Assembly: GCA_003615045.1 (NCBI GenBank) | Contig: ML014220.1 | Location: forward strand, 1-62,325 | DNA: 62,325 bases | Direction: 5' to 3' | Source of the DNA: Caulochytrium protostelioides | Lineage: Eukaryota > Chytridiomycota > Caulochytriomycetes > Caulochytriales > Caulochytriaceae | Part shown: piece by piece, positions 42,401-52,058 of the stretch | Layout: the number at the start of each line of letters is the position of its first letter | Position numbering within the stretch: position 1 is the first letter of the stretch | Made by a program: the position numbers and the translations under genes | Notes under the pieces: model-generated | The model's database searches: none | The model's input: only the letters and a program-made list of their open reading frames with translations | What the model was told of the DNA's origin: nothing

Positions 42401-43949
42401 GTGTGCGGTTGGGCGTCCGGCTCGACGAGCGCGTCGGCGTCGCCGCTCGCGATGCATGGCGCCGGCGGCACCGGCGCAGCGCTTCTTCGTGCCACGCGAG
42501 CGCCATCGAGGGCACGAGCGGCGGCGGCGCGGCCGCCAGGGGCGCCGCGGCCGCGGGCGGCGGAAAGACCACGAGCGGCTGCGTCGCGCGCTCGCGGAGC
42601 CGCCGGAAGTTGCGCACGTCGCCGGCCCACGTGTCGGCCTCGAGCTCCGAGTGGCTCACGCGCGCCAGCCCGCCGGCCGCCGGCCACACGAGCTCGGGGG
42701 GGATCGAGCCGGCATGCAGGACCGGGTGGTGCTGCGACAGCCACGACCGGAAGCTCTCCGGGGAGTCGTTGATGGGTGAAGCCCCATGGACGGCCCCGGC
42801 GGCGTCCGCCTGCCCGGCGGCCGCCGTCCCTGGCGCCGTCGCCGTCCAATAGGCCGTGGCTGGCATCACCGAGTAGTCGGCCGTCATCAACCGCGTCGGT
42901 CCCAGTGGGTCAGGGGGATGGATGGGCGTGCGGAAGCGGAGATCGGCGAGGTCGATGGTGTCCATCCCGTAGAGCGAGTGGTCGATAAAGAACTGGTGCA
43001 GGAAGGGCAGATGCGCGTCGTAGGCCGGGAACGCTTGGCCGAGCACGGCGCCCGAGGCCAGGATGCGGACGGCGCGGGTGACGAGGCGTGGGTTGAACAG
43101 GTAGATCTTGAGGAACGGCTGGTAACCTCGGTGGAACCCATAGAAGGGGATCCCTTTACACAGCAAGATCGACGCGAGGTAGTGCGGACGCGACGCGGAC
43201 GGCGTCCAGGTCGATCGTCCACGGCCTGGATACCCGGACCACGGCTGCTGCGGCGGCGGCATCATGTGAGGCGCAGGATTGGAGATGGTCCCCGTCTTGA
43301 CGCGCTGCATCGCGTCCTGCGCGACATCCAGCGCGGCCGTGAGCGCCCGTCCGAATTGGTAGATGTAGGCCTGCACGCCGTCCGGCAGCCGCGGCCGCCG
43401 GCGCGGAGGGTGGGCGCCGTGGCGGCGGCGGCGGCGGCGGGGGTCTGCGCCATCGAGCATGTCCGCATCGAGCGGTGGGCCGCGGTAGTCCACGTAGAAG
43501 TACGGCAGCGCGTGGTGCACGTGGAGACAAATCTTCTGGGCGCGCTCGGTGACGCCGAAGATGCGGATGACCGGCACGCGGGGCGTCGGCGACCAGACGC
43601 CGGCGGCGGCGCGGGCGGGCGGCGCGTGGAGGTCGAGCGGCGCGGCGTCCGCGGCGCGGAAGTTCATGCACCAGCGACGGTCGGCGTGCGCGTGCGGGAC
43701 CTCGAGCTCGTAGTCGACCGTGACGATGCGCACCGCCAGAACGCAAAGCGGGTCTGCGCCTGCCGTCCCTGCGAGCGCGCTGTCGGGGTCGCCCTCGGGA
43801 TCGCCGCCAGGATCGCCCCCGGAGGGCGGCGGCCGTGGCCCGTCATGGGCAGGATGCCCAGAAGCATCGTGCCGACCGGTCGTCTCGCCAGGATCGCTGC
43901 TGACGTGACCCGCATCATGGCGATCGACCCGAGCGAGCGAGCGCTTCAT
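36402..43949 (-). CDS. REV3: DNA polymerase zeta catalytic subunit Rev3
   Basis: A 2515-residue B-family polymerase for translesion synthesis. The N-terminus has the Rev3-type domain (LCVLAVRIVTVDYELEVP, PVIRIFGVTERAQKICLHVH, LPYFYVDYRGPP). A large disordered, Pro/Ser/Asp-rich middle runs from about 300 to 1650. The exonuclease-like region has LSVEVHARSREDLLPDPQTD and MDPDILTGYE (about 1710). Polymerase motif A is VLDFQSLYPSVMITYN (about 1932), motif B LSLKLLANVTYGYAGASYSG, and motif C VVYGDTDSLFVY (about 2105); KKRYVGNMFE follows. All catalytic Asp residues are present. The C-terminus carries two cysteine clusters, CVVCQRR to CDAC, and CSAC to CANRDCPVFYVRGK, the second being the Fe-S site that binds the Pol31/Pol32 subunits with Rev7. 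It is longer than yeast Rev3 (about 1500) and nearer animal size. The start is the only ATG before the N-terminal domain. No intron is needed. Confidence 0.95.
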   Translation of the reverse strand: MKRSLARVDRHDAGHVSSDPGETTGRHDASGHPAHDGPRPPPSGGDPGGDPEGDPDSALAGTAGADPLCVLAVRIVTVDYELEVPHAHADRRWCMNFRAADAAPLDLHAPPARAAAGVWSPTPRVPVIRIFGVTERAQKICLHVHHALPYFYVDYRGPPLDADMLDGADPRRRRRRHGAHPPRRRPRLPDGVQAYIYQFGRALTAALDVAQDAMQRVKTGTISNPAPHMMPPPQQPWSGYPGRGRSTWTPSASRPHYLASILLCKGIPFYGFHRGYQPFLKIYLFNPRLVTRAVRILASGAVLGQAFPAYDAHLPFLHQFFIDHSLYGMDTIDLADLRFRTPIHPPDPLGPTRLMTADYSVMPATAYWTATAPGTAAAGQADAAGAVHGASPINDSPESFRSWLSQHHPVLHAGSIPPELVWPAAGGLARVSHSELEADTWAGDVRNFRRLRERATQPLVVFPPPAAAAPLAAAPPPLVPSMALAWHEEALRRCRRRHASRAATPTRSSSRTPNRTPQASLPSIPDAELEAMLVEMQHEVMPSPPADAPWPPPPPLQDWRIRPRHVQAIRDGIGAPPTPPTPRYRDPTTITGALGAAPAAAHAAAEDPLLANPSIMTAFDALSALYEHTDAALARVAACWTADAALGLPPRIDASPDLSQRPDAPLDEQMIDELFTQDALSRLPSQVAVAAPTPDGRSDAGGAAAVTDEALSILDWMARESATNSPASPRPPGPKVWDTGGPDAVPMRGDPIVTRPMNVADDGADGHDADHEIADEFADVTVDDAADDADEDTADDAIAGDDADDDALEPRLSQCPPAVPDDTVELTPAVMDDLEAIEAAFQRELEDAVAAGLNLDDLWMEGPPSPLDAEAPLPPATTPPMRPPAVATTMPQPRVWKHQAPRTIPQNDGLGHGDTGDGDAGDETDASEAVSIIVSVSEDDQDPEAAGRLIHRLAASASASPIATNPASSVDLALPMEGVWMVPETQRRPERFGAAIPATPPPRRRAALSSDAAADPGGEPFASYRDPSECGSDAVASDASDAMLLTSDAMRDAAADHRDGNRAPQTLSSSLDLPTFPDRDAEAMVAARGLDVRTPVRANGWLTAARRPWALSRVDADADRSPVRDRSRDSSVSPTPPRRPAPLIPAHERYKMLGRASRQPPSPVPRVPPAPPPPPAPPLRSVALPPSDRAAVSPVSDRRRRRWQPPSVTRRHERRAPSPSPPPFARDPRGAPPPAAAAARSSLTLPSADALFGSPGDVSPPPLPPPRMMAAPPSEDRFTVSSTSVERSPSGDATQDALWPPPTARRALHFRGSPAFVPPTQAPSPSPDQHDSLDGVDVDDGSGGSGLDMAMASPSPLPPSQPSPSPPLPRPRRPRYQVHPAPPPTRRALDEALRTGSRPSRVYKEPFYSAYGDVLRESLRPARVFAGVAYTLHGDPARYRLPTWGQHARDDGEPAPLTATTRTMPTPRAAWTLIDAQLQTETPAAVWAPWPQRPRSRRSHEASEPLLQPPRPRAEPCAPCMYWTLTGAPPTRAAVAREVAQTTASAASSQSPAAPRAGPLASQIEGPTPRAAVYVDPRPPPPKAKPKRNLASKPPAVVPTDFLRILSVEVHARSREDLLPDPQTDPVESVFYCVHSDEPHRFPTNGRRPGYHVGVIAVRPSGVGVGVGGAAGAGADVVATGIQRAVPSCRWTWVDSELELFHTFMGYVLAMDPDILTGYELHAASFGYLADRLKHLNGRHLCTLIGRIRDAREPLPVATASPTTGGPQGRLQRRLAALETTGRMFLNVWRLMRSELTLTSYTLENAVWEVLRLRVPHYTARRLTAWWAGGAATAWQTAAYYVARTQWVIALLDQTQLIARTSEFARVYGVDFFSVISRGSQYKVESVMARICRPENFMLASPSRDDVKRMRAPECLPLIMEPAAGFYASPLLVLDFQSLYPSVMITYNYCYSTCLGRVAAVGADPPAQLGAVPGYRPDTALLAQLLQHDPDGKASITISPNGVAFLRPHLRTGVLGRMLSELLATRVMVKNSMKRYKDQPGLSRILNARQLSLKLLANVTYGYAGASYSGRMPCAEIADAIVQTGRSILEHAIDLIHREPAWQARVVYGDTDSLFVYLPGRSKDHAFQIGTEMVNRITATNRPGGTGVIKLKFEKVYLPSVLLAKKRYVGNMFEFKDQREPTFDAKGIEVVRRDNCPVVAKSMEVCLKLLFRTQDLSLIRRYLTRQWAKLMLGRCSVQDFVIAKEVKLGTYSADRPPPPGAIVAGQQMQRDRRVQPQYGERVPYVVVYGGPGSRLMDLVVSPMALVHDPSLRLHGSYYITKQIIPALGRVLHLVGVDLDAWFRDMPKQQRLQTGLRLGAAGASAATAASPSAIHAWGSGSGTRGRGGPNRGSRMLALDHYYASAHCVVCQRRTGMAFRPRARMHDAVPPAVLCDACRDPGHRAPTVAALAGQIAAFQRRDRVCSAVCSACAGVAAAPTAPACANRDCPVFYVRGKTQAQRPATQRLVRALDLLTF

Positions 43950-44570
43950 CCTGTGCGCAGGCGGCCGTGTCGCGGTCGCGGCGGCAGGAGCAGTGGCGGC
44001 ACGAGCAGCGGCAGCAGCGGCCGACTATCGCCGCTTCTGATTCGCAGGAGAGCCGTCGGCGCAATCACGGCAGATCGAGCACGGTGCATGGTGCCGCATG
44101 CTGCAGACGCGGTCGAACGCGGGACGCGGCGACATCAATCACCGTTCATTCTCTCGAGCCGTCAGTGGGTCGCGACGGGGTTAGGGAGGCAGACGTGTAA
44201 TGTGGCATGCGGAGGATCGGAGTTTCGGAGCCCAAGGGACCCGCGTGACCGGAGCTCCGCTTCCGACAGACCGAAACACGGACTCATCCCACGGACCCAG
44301 CACCGTTAGCCAGAACGGATCGGATCATGAAGATGATGCAGCGCCGCGCTTGTCGCGCCTACGGACGGCGGCGGCGTGGCCTCCGGAGCGCTCGCCGTGA
44401 TAGCCGATGCCGGCCGGAGTGCGCGCCGTGGCGCTGCACCTGGGCGTTTCGCGGACCGCGTCGCAAGGGGGACGGGGCAGCCCGCGCGTGGCCGGGCATC
44501 GCCGCAGCGCGGGGGGTCGGCCACCACGGCCGGGGGTCTCTCGGCTCGGATCGCCCAGTCGCACTGACAT

Positions 44571-44600
44571 CGACATCGACATCGACATCGACATCGACGG
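44571..44600. repeat. CATCGA hexanucleotide repeat
   Basis: Five to six perfect units of catcga in intergenic DNA. Confidence 0.85.
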
Positions 44601-45490
44601 GATGAGTCGAGGGCTCCGCCTGATCCCCTCCTATCAGGCCGACGAGCAGCCTGCAGAGCGATGGGCGATGAAGCTCATCGCTCCCGCATCGTGCCCGGCG
44701 GTTGATGCGCCGCCTCGATGCTCTCTTCCTTTCGATTGCTTCCTGATAGAGCGCCGCGTGCAAAACCTGTACAAAAGAATAAGATAAGGTGTAGAGAGTC
44801 AAACGTCAAAAGGAGGAAGAAGAGCGAGCAACCATGGAGCGGCCGAGGACAAGCAAGAGCGGTGGGGGGGACGGATGGGAGATGAAGCGAGGCGAGGCCT
44901 CCACGAGACGGGACGGATGAGGAGAAACGAAGAAAAAGGAACATCACGAGGGACAAGCAGAACGCGGTGCTCGCGACCGCGGACGGAAGATGGGGCCAAT
45001 CCTTCGGGCCAGACGGACGTCTCAGAGCCGGCGCGGCCCAGGCGTCTCGACCCGACGCGACCGCATCCCACGCGGAGCCGCGAGCCGTTCATCCCACCTG
45101 CAGGCGCGCCTCGCGGATGGCGCAGCGCACCCCAAGAACCGATCGCCGGCAACGCGCGAAGCCGCTGAGGCGACCGGCGTCCTGGGCGCCAGCACTCGGG
45201 CGAGGCGAGGCGCAGCCGCGGAGATCACGTGCGGTGTCGCGTCCCGCGTCGCGCCGACGACGTCGGATCGGGCGGGAGCAGGTCCGCGGCGGCGCCACGT
45301 GGCCAGGCGCAGAGCCGAGGCCCGCCCAGCGCTGGCGGCTCCCACCGAGATCACGCGAGGCGCATCGGCATCGCTGGATCAGCACCGCTCTTGAGCACGC
45401 CCGCGCGGCCCCGCGGACGCGCCGTTGCTTCGGGCACGTGGTGGCCCTGCGCGCCGGCGCCCACAGCCTCCGTCAGCCGACGCGAGGGCC

Positions 45491-45532
45491 AGCCCATGCC
45501 AGCCCATGCCATACCATGCCATGCCATGCGCA
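45491..45532. repeat. CATGC-type pentanucleotide array
   Basis: Imperfect units of agcccatgcc, ataccatgcc and atgcc lie 45 bp beyond the YPT1 stop, probably in its 3' UTR. They resemble the arrays at 319-391 and 14725-14749. Confidence 0.75.
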
Positions 45533-45576
45533 TCACGCCGGTGCGGCGCATGACAGGCAGGGCCCATGGCGGACGC

Positions 45577-46203
45577 TTAGCAGCAGCCGCTCGAGGACGG
45601 GGCGTTGGCGAGATCGGAGCCCTGGAGCTTGACGTTCTGCTTGCCCGGCTGGGCGGCGGCGCCGGCGCCCGTGGTACTTGCGCCCATGCGGTCCTTGATC
45701 TGGCGCGCCATGGTGAGGAACGCGACCTCGACGTTGACGGCGTTCTTGGCACTCGTCTCCAGAAACGGGATGCCCAGGTGGTCGCAGAACTCCTTGACGG
45801 AGTTGTAGTCGACGACCTTCTTCTGGATCATGTCGCTCTTGTTGCCGACGAGCAGCTTGTTGACCTCGTCGTTCGCGAAGCGGTCGATTTCCTGGAGCCA
45901 CTGCTTCACGTTGTTGAAGGTCTCCTGCTCGGTCACATCATAGACGACGATGATGCCGTGCGCGCCGCGGTAGTACGACGAGGTGATCGTGCGGAAGCGC
46001 TCCTGGCCGGCCGTGTCCCAAATCTGAAGCTTGACCGTCTTGCCCTCGAGGTCGATGGTGCGGATCTTGAAGTCCACGCCAATCGTCGAGATGTAGCTCT
46101 CGGTGTAGGTGTCGTCCGCGAAGCGCAGCAGCAGGCACGACTTGCCGACGCCTGAATCGCCGATCAGCAGGAGCTTGAAGAGGTAGTCGTACTCGGGGTT
46201 CAT
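45577..46203 (-). CDS. YPT1: Rab1-type small GTPase Ypt1
   Basis: A 208-residue Rab GTPase governing ER-to-Golgi traffic and autophagosome formation through TRAPP-activated recruitment of tethers. The sequence starts [22 protein letters not shown], with the P-loop at 15-22. Effector switch I reads [18 protein letters not shown], switch [21 protein letters not shown] (from 62), and the base-binding motifs are GNKSD (120-124) and ETSAK (149-153). The C-terminus ends SSGCC, the double-cysteine site for geranylgeranylation, after a short hypervariable tail. Length and every motif match the Rab1/Ypt1 subfamily rather than Sec4 or Rab8. The gene is intronless here, whereas many fungal YPT1 genes are split. 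The ATG at 46203 gives the canonical N-terminus. It sits alone, far from its upstream neighbour. Confidence 0.96.
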   Translation of the reverse strand: MNPEYDYLFKLLLIGDSGVGKSCLLLRFADDTYTESYISTIGVDFKIRTIDLEGKTVKLQIWDTAGQERFRTITSSYYRGAHGIIVVYDVTEQETFNNVKQWLQEIDRFANDEVNKLLVGNKSDMIQKKVVDYNSVKEFCDHLGIPFLETSAKNAVNVEVAFLTMARQIKDRMGASTTGAGAAAQPGKQNVKLQGSDLANAPSSSGCC

Positions 46204-46761
46204 GGTGGGAAGCGTAATCCGCGAAGCGTGGGACGTAATACTAGTAAAAAGAGAGAGACGAAGCGTAGAAATAGGAAAGGAAAGGGATCGGCCGTGTGCT
46301 CAAGCGTTGAAGTGATCCGTAGCTCGCGCGCGAGTCCGTGTGGTCGTTGTATGGGCGGTAGGGACCGTGACGTCGCGATGCGATGCGCAAGGCGCTCCTG
46401 ATACGTGGGAGCATGCACGCTTGCTAGGCGTTTCCGAACGCCCAAAAGCATGCGCGTCCCCTCCCAATCAGCACTCACGGGGGACGATGGCGACGCCGTC
46501 GCCAGGCGAGCCACGGCGAGCAAATCGAGAAAAGGCCGGAGAGGGGCGGGCGGCGGGCGGCGAATTCGTGGGAAGGCACGCGGGCAGGCGGAGCCGTCCG
46601 AACCGGATGCGCGCTGCTGGACGGCGCTGCCACGGCCTCCCAAGCGACCACGCGCAGCGGGTTGCCTCTTCCGCAGCATGCTGCAGGCCGCAAGTCGCAA
46701 GTCGCATGCCACATCCGGCCTACCGCATCCGGCATACCGCATCCGGCATGCCACCTGCCAC

Positions 46762-46841
<80 letters not shown>
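46762..46841. repeat. GAC trinucleotide run
   Basis: About 26 uninterrupted cga/gac units, about 560 bp upstream of the YPT1 ATG. It gives poly-Asp or poly-Val shadow frames. Confidence 0.95.
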
Positions 46842-46843
<2 letters not shown>

Positions 46844-48804
46844 ATGCCGCCCTCGCTGCGGCCGCGTCGTCCGCCGTCCCCTCGGCGTCGTGGCGGCAAG
46901 GCGGAGGGGGAGGCCTGGCCACCGATCGCCAGCAAGCCTGCGCAGGCATCGACAGGGGTGTCGGTCGGATCCCGCCGCCCACGGGAGCGCCGCCTCGCTG
47001 CGATGCATGAGCGCGGCGAGACGTGGCCGCGGCGGTCGGGTCGGCGCCGCCGCCACGTGCTGGGGACCGTCTGGACCGGCGGGGGCTGCCGTCTGAGCCA
47101 GCGGGGGCTGCCGAGGCCGAGGCTTGTCCCTCCAGCGGCCCTCCTCGCCACGACGACGACGGCGGCGACAGCGGCGGCGGCGACAGCGGCGGCAGCGATA
47201 GCGGTCGCGGCGATAGCGGTCGCGGCCGTAGGGGCGGCGGAGCCGAGACCACGCGATGGCCTGGCCGATCCGCTCGACGTCCGCCGACCGCGCGCTTCGG
47301 ACGGCATGCGAGATCGCGCGCCGATCTCGGGGAACGGCGCTGCGCCGCGCGCGTGGGCGCCAACCACGCATCAGCCTCTCTGCGGTGCCGTGCAGGGCGA
47401 TGCCACGGAGCGCGGCTGGCGGCTGGGGACGCCGCGGGCCAGACCCGCCCTGCACCAGAACACCCGCAGCGAGGCCGTCGTGCGCAGCGCTGCTGGAGGA
47501 GAAGGGGGCGCAGCGATTTCCCGCGACGATCGGCGCCATTCATACCGTTGCACCCAGCAGCAGCAGAGCAGGAAAAGTGAATCTTGCGCCACGATGGGCG
47601 CGTGCGATCGTCCTCGCCAGAGACATGCGACCGCGAGGCCGCCTCCTCGGCAGGGAGACCCGAGCAGCGCGGCGTCTCGGCCGGGCATCATGGCGGATGG
47701 TGCGGAGGGATGCGGCAAGTATGATCAGCCGCATCGCCGTCGTTCATCCCGTGCGAGGGAGTCGTGAAGATCCTCTCCAACCCCGTGTGGGCAAACTCGG
47801 CGCTGGTGTCAGGACGATCGATGGCTCGCGCATGCCGCCAGTCATGAGAAATCATCCGAAGGACATGGATGGTGCGGGTGATCGCTTTGAGCGAAGGAAC
47901 CAACGGCATCGCTTTCTTGGGCATGGGTTCAATGGCGATGGGCGCATGGCTCCTTGTCCGCTTTCCCGACTGAGTGAGGAAGACCTCGAGCCGACCTAGG
48001 TAGGATCGTGGGGGGCCATCTATCGATATCTCACGATCCGTGTTTCCTGCCTCGGAACCGTTCGCCGTCATCGATTGCCACAGAAAGCGGGCCTTTCGTG
48101 GGCTGTCGCCAGGCATGGTGCTGGCAGCCCTGGACGTCGTCGAGTCGACGCATCCAGACGAGTTCAAGGAAGTATGACCCGACCGGCCGCATTGGCACTG
48201 AGGCACTGCCGGCACCGCCTGCTGCTGACGGCCGTCCCGAAAAAAAGATGGGCAGAACGCCGCCGAAAAGCCCCTTCGGTCAGGATCAACGATGCTGATG
48301 CCAATGCCGCCGATCCGCTACAAGCGGATCCGAGGCCCGCCGCCGCGCGCCGCCACGAGGCCCCGTGACCTGCCGCGCGATTCGCTCGGCGCCCGGGCGT
48401 CGCCACCCCGCCGTCGCCGCCGCCCCGCCGGCTGCCCGGGCTGGCCGGGATCCCGCGGAGCGGCCATGACCCAGGTCATGGGTCCCGGTGACTCGGCCCG
48501 CGCTGCGGCGCCCGTCTGACCGCGCGACGGCGGGCACGGACGCGCGACCCGTGGTCGCGTGGGCCGATGCGTCACGATCCCGTGGCCGTCGCCGCCACCG
48601 CGGCCCCTGCTGCCATCGCGAGCGCCCTCGCGAGCGCCCTCGACGGAGCCATCGGCGCCCCCCGCGGCTTCATGGCGGCCGGCGATCGGCTCGCGCGGCG
48701 ACTGGTCCGCCCGTCGTACCACCTTCCTCACGCGAGCACGCGGCCACCGGCGCCCCAAGACCGCGGTGGCCGAGACGGCGCCGCCTGAACCACGCGCCGC
48801 CCTG

Positions 48805-48835
<31 letters not shown>

Positions 48836-49588
48836 TGGCCGCCGTCGGACGCCATGGCACCCATGGGCAGTGCCAGAGATGATGCCATGACCCGACGGCG
48901 TCCGTGCCCATGGCATCACGCTGTCGTCCCTTCTCGCGCCAGAGCACCGCTGTCGGGTGACCCCGTGGGCGAAGCGCGTTGGCGCCGTGCCTGTGCCTGT
49001 GCCGGGGCTCTCAGGTATGACCCTCGGCCCCGCAAGAGCGCTGAGGCTGCCGCCACCGCCTGGGCTTGGGCTGGAGCTGGTGGAGGGGCAGGGCGGGCAC
49101 GCAGCGACGGGGCACCGGCGCATCCCATCCACGGCGACTGGCTCGCCCTACGGCTCCCCTGAGCTTCCCTGACGCGGCGCCTGGCGGCCGCAACCCCCAT
49201 CGTCCTGCCGCAACAACACGCGGACCTCGAAGGGCTGCAGAGGGCCGAGACGGAGGGCCGCGAGACGCGAGAGACGCGAGAGACGCGAAGCGGCTGGCCG
49301 CGCGTGTGGCGGGGAGTGCCCGTGGACGCGGCCGGATTCGCGCGGCCTCGGTCGTCGTCGTTGCGTTCCGACCTCAGCACCACGGCGAGTTTCGTTCCGT
49401 TCGATGGCCCCCGCGTCCCGGTCGGCGTCCGCAGTGGCGTCGGCGTCGGCGTTGGCGTCGGCCCCAGGCGCGCGCGTCTCCTCAGCCCGCTCGCACCGCT
49501 CGCCAGCTGAGCCGGCTGCGCCCGCCGGGCTCGCCGCGTCTTGATGCTGGCGCGAAGCGGCGGGAGGCGATGGCGGCTGGATGCTCCC

Positions 49589-49642
<54 letters not shown>
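49589..49642. repeat. GACGGC hexanucleotide run
   Basis: About nine units of gacggc, continuing imperfectly to about 49675. It produces Asp-Gly or Ala-Val shadow frames and lies in no recognised gene. Confidence 0.9.
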
Positions 49643-49645
<3 letters not shown>

Positions 49646-51951
49646 GCAGCGACGGCGGCGACGGCGACGGCGGCCGTGGCGTGAGCGTCGTGGTCAGGCG
49701 CTTGCCGTGGCTTCGCCCGCTTCCGTCGCGCCGCGCCGTGCCGTGCCGAGTCATGCCAGCGCCGCCCCTTCGCGCTGGCCCCTTGCCGCCCCGCGCGCGC
49801 GGCCCACCGCCGCGCCATGGGCAAAAAAGCCCTTTCGCCCGCCACGGATGGACCGCGGCGCAAGGAGCCAGCCGCCGTTGCCGTTGCCGCCGCCGCCGTC
49901 GCCGCCGCCGCCGCCGCGGGAGGATCGAGCCCGGAAACAACAGACGGTGGCGACCGCAACACGGGACTCACCGGATGCGGATGATGACGCGGCGGGCGGG
50001 TGGGCGCGGCCTCGCGGCCTTGACGGCCTCCTGTCCACGCGTCCTTTGCCGCGGCTCCCCCGTCCGTCGCGGAAGCGTCCGGTCAGGCGACGTTCCGGAC
50101 CTCCACACTCCTGGAACGCTCAGCATGAGGGCGTCGTCGCCTCGTCTGGGCACCGTGGCCCGAGCGGGAGGTGGACGCGGGGTCGCGGGGGGCGCCTCGC
50201 CTGCCGCGTCGCATGGCCCGCATGCGGCACACGCGGGGAGGCGTGCGTCCGCGACGGCGACAGCGACTTGAAGCACGCCTGCCAACAGGGGGGAGTGGGC
50301 CCACGGCTGGCCAGCCAGCCAGCCAGCCGGCTCTGGTCTGGCACCGATGCGGTGCCACGACACAGGGAAGCATGAACGCAAGCGAAAGCGAAGGGGCCAG
50401 AGACGCCGCGGGTGCTCGGCCGTTCGTCCCGTGAGTGCTCATGTCGCGTGCACACACGGCGCCGTCGCCGGTCGGCAGCGTCAGCGTCAGCGTCAGCATG
50501 TCGCTGTGGGCCGCTCGGCCTTCGCGCGCGCCGGATGCCGGACGGAGGCGGCGGTGAGCGGGGCGGCGTCCGCCGGGCGGCGCGAGCAAGGGCGGCGGCC
50601 TGGGCCTGATGGGACGGCCGCCAGGGCCGGCGCCCGTCGATCCTGTCGCCTGCGGAGCGCGCCCCTCGGAGGATGCGGAGCGCCCTCGCCACGGCGCCGT
50701 CCGTCCACGAGCAAGCGCGCGGTGCCCTGATGCGTGGCCCGGCGAGGCCGTGCGGGACCGGCGCGGCGGCGGTCGTCGCTCGGGGGGCCGGTCGAGGCGC
50801 ACGCGCTCGGCGTGGAGAGGGAGAGGCCGCGAGCGCCGCCGTCGCCGTCGCCGTCGCCGTCGCCATCGCCATCGCCATCGCTATCACCCTCCGCCGCCGC
50901 CGGCGCGAGGGGGGGGAGCCCGGGAGCAGGCCGCGCGGCGGCGGCGGCGGGGCGGCCCGAGCCCATCGCGTGTTGTGCGTTGTTTTCTTTATGGAAATTT
51001 ATTCCGTCGAGTCCCCCTCGCCTCGCCTCGCCTCGCCGCGCCTCGCCTCCCGTCGCCTCCCCTTCCTTCGATGCAAGCGCATGCACGGCGCGACGCTACG
51101 CTGCGCGACGCTGCGCGACGCTACACGGCGCGACGGTGCGATGCGCGGCGCTACGACGATCCGGCAGCGTCGCTGGCATTTGAGCACACGCGCCGCCCAT
51201 GCCGTCCGCGGGATCAGGCACGCGACGCCGGCGAGCCACGACCGGGGTGACAAGTGACGCGACGGATGGACGATCCCGTGCATCGACGGATCCAGCAGCG
51301 TACGAGACAAGACGGCCCAGCACCTCGCGTCTGGACACTCCCGATCCCGCATGTCTGTCTGATGCCGGCTGGTGTTGGTCATTCACCGACCCGTTCGCGC
51401 CGCTTCTTCCCCGCTCCGTGCTTTCTCTTGCCCCCCACTCTCGCTCTCGCTCTCGCTCTCGCTCTTGTCCTTGGACGAATTCAACATTCGCATGCGCATG
51501 CGCACCCGCCGTTGCCTTGCGCGCTCGCGTCGGCATCGCTGGGTCGCTGCCTGAACTCACGCGACGACGCTTCCAGACGCGACGCGAGGCGGCCTCCGCC
51601 GGCTTCATCTCCGCCCTCCTGCATCCTTTCCTGAATCCCTCCTGCATCGAGACCGCCCGGACGCGCTGTCCGCGATTCGCCCGCCAGTGACGCCGTGCGT
51701 CTGATCCACGTGCCTTCCACGCCGTCCCTCCGGCCGCTCGGCCGCCCCTGCTTTCGGCGTTCCGCCAGACCTCATTCGTTGGCACGTGCCGTGTCGCCCG
51801 CCGCTGCCCGCACGATCGCCCTGGATTGGGTGGCCATCGCCGACGACGCGACGACCGGGTGATCATACCGCCTCGCCTCGCCTCGTCTCGCACCACCAGA
51901 GACGCGAGACCGACCGTGCGTGCCGAAGCGCGCTTAATAGCGACGCCCAGG

Positions 51952-51960
51952 CGGCTGCTG

Positions 51961-52009
<49 letters not shown>

Positions 52010-52058
52010 TGCTGCTGTTGCTGCTGCTGTTGCTGCTGCTGCGGCTGCTGCGGCTGCT
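51952..52058. repeat. CTG/CAG trinucleotide run
   Basis: About 35 ctg units with occasional ttg and cgg interruptions, roughly 660 bp upstream of the GATA-factor ATG. On the minus strand it would read poly-Gln, on the plus strand poly-Leu or poly-Ala. It is probably promoter or 5' UTR DNA rather than coding. Confidence 0.93.

Larger units (their letters stand above)
43950..45576. other. Intergenic region between REV3 and YPT1
   Basis: About 1.6 kb with no recognised gene. The left end should contain the REV3 promoter and the right end the YPT1 3' UTR. It holds two short repeats (44571-44600 and 45491-45532). Open frames are Arg-rich shadows. GC falls between about 44640 and 44960. Confidence 0.45.

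Noticed and set aside
47688-48215. 175-codon minus-strand frame in the YPT1-GATA gap
   Set aside because: Ordinary composition but no recognisable family, no neighbour support, and overlapping frames of similar length on the other strand.
48916-49971. 351-codon minus-strand frame
   Set aside because: Built over the GACGGC repeat with Ala-Val runs; no motif.
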